Part shown: positions 62,468-64,000 of the stretch, piece by piece | Numbering within the stretch: position 1 is the first letter of the stretch | Layout of the letters: every line of letters begins with the position of its first letter | Assembly (NCBI GenBank): GCA_946894095.1 | Contig: OX335642.1 | Coordinates: 1,313,021 to 1,377,020 of the forward strand | Direction of reading: 5' to 3' | Length of the DNA: 64,000 nucleotides | Source of the DNA: Incurvaria masculella | Lineage: Eukaryota; Arthropoda; Insecta; Lepidoptera; Incurvariidae | Translations under genes and position numbers: made by a program | The notes under the pieces: generated by a model | The model's input: the letters and a program-made list of their open reading frames with translations, nothing else | What the model was told of the DNA's origin: nothing | Database searches by the model: none

Positions 62468-63354
62468 ACATACATATAGTTTCAGTTACAAGTAAAATTA
62501 CAAATGGTAATTTGTAATTGTACTTGTCACTCAAACTTTTTGAATTTTAAATTAATTAACCGAAAGAGAAAGTTTGACCAGGCACCAAAAGTAATTTAGC
62601 AATGTAAGTCTCACAGTAAGACTTTGATTGACATGCTTCCTTTTTTAGGCATCAACTTATGGTCGTTTACTCATGTTTCCATTTTCCATAAAAAAAAAAC
62701 AATTTCTGCAAAATGTGTTAATTTATAACCTAAATTTATAAAAAAAAAAATCTTAATGGAATCGAAATTATTTATTAATGCATAAATGTCCTTGCAACTT
62801 ATACGTGGGCCGAACTAAGCATTTCAGGAATTAATAAGAAAAAAAAACCTACCAATGTACGAACATGAATTTATTTTTTCTCATACTGCAAATTATGTAT
62901 CGACAGTGTCGTTAAACTATGGAATGCCGAGGAACATCAATGCCAGAAACCCTTTAAGTAGTTAGTCGACAACGCCCGAAGATTAGTTAGGTGAGCCATA
63001 GAACAATCTTTTTTATGCCAAAATGTGAATATTATTATATCTTCCCCCCATACTAAATGCGCATGGAAGTTCCTTAATTTCTTGGGCATAACATGTTCCC
63101 TCGCACACACCCTCACACATAACATAACACCGCGTCGTTTCACCGGAAGGTTAGGCAGATATGACAGAGCACCATAAGGTACGATCAACGACGATCAACA
63201 GACATGCATCTCTTCATGCGTGCTCTTCGATTGACTACTAATGCATCCTTAACTACGACCTTTCTAGTCATGGTAAGTACTTTTTGGTCATCCGGGCATG
63301 CCAGTTCCTCCCAAATTGGCTTTGGAAATATGCTTGGTCATTATTTCATCACTG
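62468..63354. other. AT-rich stretch, no gene seen
   Basis: GGAATGCCGAGGAACATC at 62921 recalls the LINE ending at 10205 but is too short to call. The frames 62937-63188 and 63204-63449 are unsupported; the second runs into a GACG element. Confidence 0.4.
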
Positions 63355-63625
63355 TTAGGGTTCCGTACCCAAAGGGTGAAAACGGAACCCTATTACTAAG
63401 CCTCCGCTGTCCCACGTCCGTCCGTCTGTCACAGGGCTGCATCTCATGAACGGTAATAGGTAGGAACATGATTTTTTTACAGAGTGTGTATTTATTTTAT
63501 CGCTATAACAACAAATAGCTTAAAAAAATGAAAGGGACGTCCCATACAAAAACGCGATTTTTTGTGTTAAATCTTGTACAGAACCCTTAGTGTGCGAGTC
63601 CGACTCGCACTTGGCCGGTTTTTCG
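63355..63625 (-). mobile_element. GACG element, minus strand
   Basis: GTTAGGGTTCCGTACCCAAA to ACTCGCACTTGGCCGGTTTT. The microsatellite has shrunk to two or three units. Confidence 0.85.
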
Positions 63626-63752
63626 TTCTACATCCCTTAAATATATTATCGTGCCCTCATCTATCTATATCACCACATTGTTTTTGAATTCTGAAGATGA
63701 AGTGAATTTACGCTCAGATTAAACAAATGAAACCGCAACAACTTTGCACGCA

Positions 63753-63758
63753 TTTATT
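63753..63758 (-). promoter_or_regulatory. Polyadenylation signal AATAAA
   Basis: On the minus strand AATAAA lies 31 nt after the stop codon of the coding exon at 63789-63998. The short distance is common for insect 3' UTRs. Confidence 0.5.
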
Positions 63759-63788
63759 ATAACTTAGAACGTATTCTCTTATTCACAG

Positions 63789-64000
63789 CTAAGCGGCGCC
63801 AGGGCAATAGTTACTCCTAACTACTTCAATTGTTTGAGTTTCAAACACAACACCTTTACTATTAGTGTATTGTCGCTGTACTCGGAAATCCAATTTGGCT
63901 TCCCACTCGTCGCTTGCTGCCAAATGTACAATATTATCTGGGACTACGCCAGCACGAGACGTTTTATTACATCTGGCAATATTTCCAGACCCGCAATGTG
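63789..64000 (-). CDS. 3' coding exon of a gene leaving the window
   Basis: Minus strand. From base 63998 down to 63792 a frame of 69 codons is open with no stop and ends with TAG (63789-63791). It has no ATG inside and is open at the window edge, so it is a partial gene. It begins H-C-G-S-G-N-I-A-R-C-N-K-T and ends T-I-E-V-V-R-S-N-Y-C-P-G-A-A. The other two frames stop quickly. Amino acid use is balanced, with three Cys (two near the start, one near the end) and one Trp, as in a secreted or extracellular domain, but I do not recognise the family. AATAAA follows at once, so this is probably the last exon. The GACG element at 63355-63625 lies just beyond the 3' end. Confidence 0.6.
   Translation of the reverse strand, partial: HCGSGNIARCNKTSRAGVVPDNIVHLAASDEWEAKLDFRVQRQYTNSKGVVFETQTIEVVRSNYCPGAA

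Noticed and set aside
1..64000. CRISPR arrays, operons or a prokaryotic gene cluster
   Set aside because: No regularly spaced repeats with unique spacers and no dense coding were found. Composition and repeats are those of an insect nuclear genome. No viral gene was recognised either.

Overview
This window looks like intergenic or intronic DNA from an insect, most probably a moth or butterfly. The evidence is an AT-rich background, runs of the insect telomere unit TTAGG, tRNA-derived SINEs with A-rich tails, very many short inverted-repeat (MITE) elements, decayed RTE-like and jockey/CR1-like LINE ends, and two repeats known to be common in Lepidoptera: a GACG-microsatellite element and an 'AACCGACTTC...GGAGGAGG' repeat. 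I see no bacterial, organellar or CRISPR structure and no intact long gene.

Layout. 1-12 kb: MITEs, SINE-1 copies and AT-rich spacers. 12.2-17.4 kb: tRNA-like SINE-3 copies, a GC-rich island (12.70-13.11 kb), a LINE remnant, a full SINE-1, and an inverted SINE cluster split by a GACG element. 18.9-22.2 kb: two MITE-3 copies (one inside another repeat), a SINE, a TTAGG array and a MITE-2. 24-31 kb: LINE end, SINEs, a TA-flanked palindrome, a perfect small hairpin and an exon-like segment. 31-36.2 kb: a SINE-3 broken by a small MITE, GACG elements, and a SINE cluster whose last member has a 5S-rRNA-like head on the usual SINE-1 body. 36-48 kb: mainly AT-rich spacer with MITEs, an RTE reverse-transcriptase end and SINEs. 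48-55.2 kb: dense MITEs, a 1.09 kb element with about 169 bp nearly identical terminal inverted repeats, a decayed Cys-rich coding fragment and a hAT-like insertion inside another MITE. 55-64 kb: SINE, GACG elements, exon candidates, a 91-bp tandem array split by a MITE, and finally the 3' coding end of a minus-strand gene that leaves the window at base 64000.

Coding content. The best gene evidence is the 69-codon open frame at 63789-63998 (minus), with no start in the window, a stop, and AATAAA about 30 nt beyond. Other candidates are plus-strand segments with good splice signals at 32465, 49900, 58463 and 61726; the last two are compatible in reading phase. Most other ORFs are by-products of repeats. 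All family names (SINE-1, MITE-1 and so on) are local labels made for this report from comparisons between copies inside the window; no database was searched.
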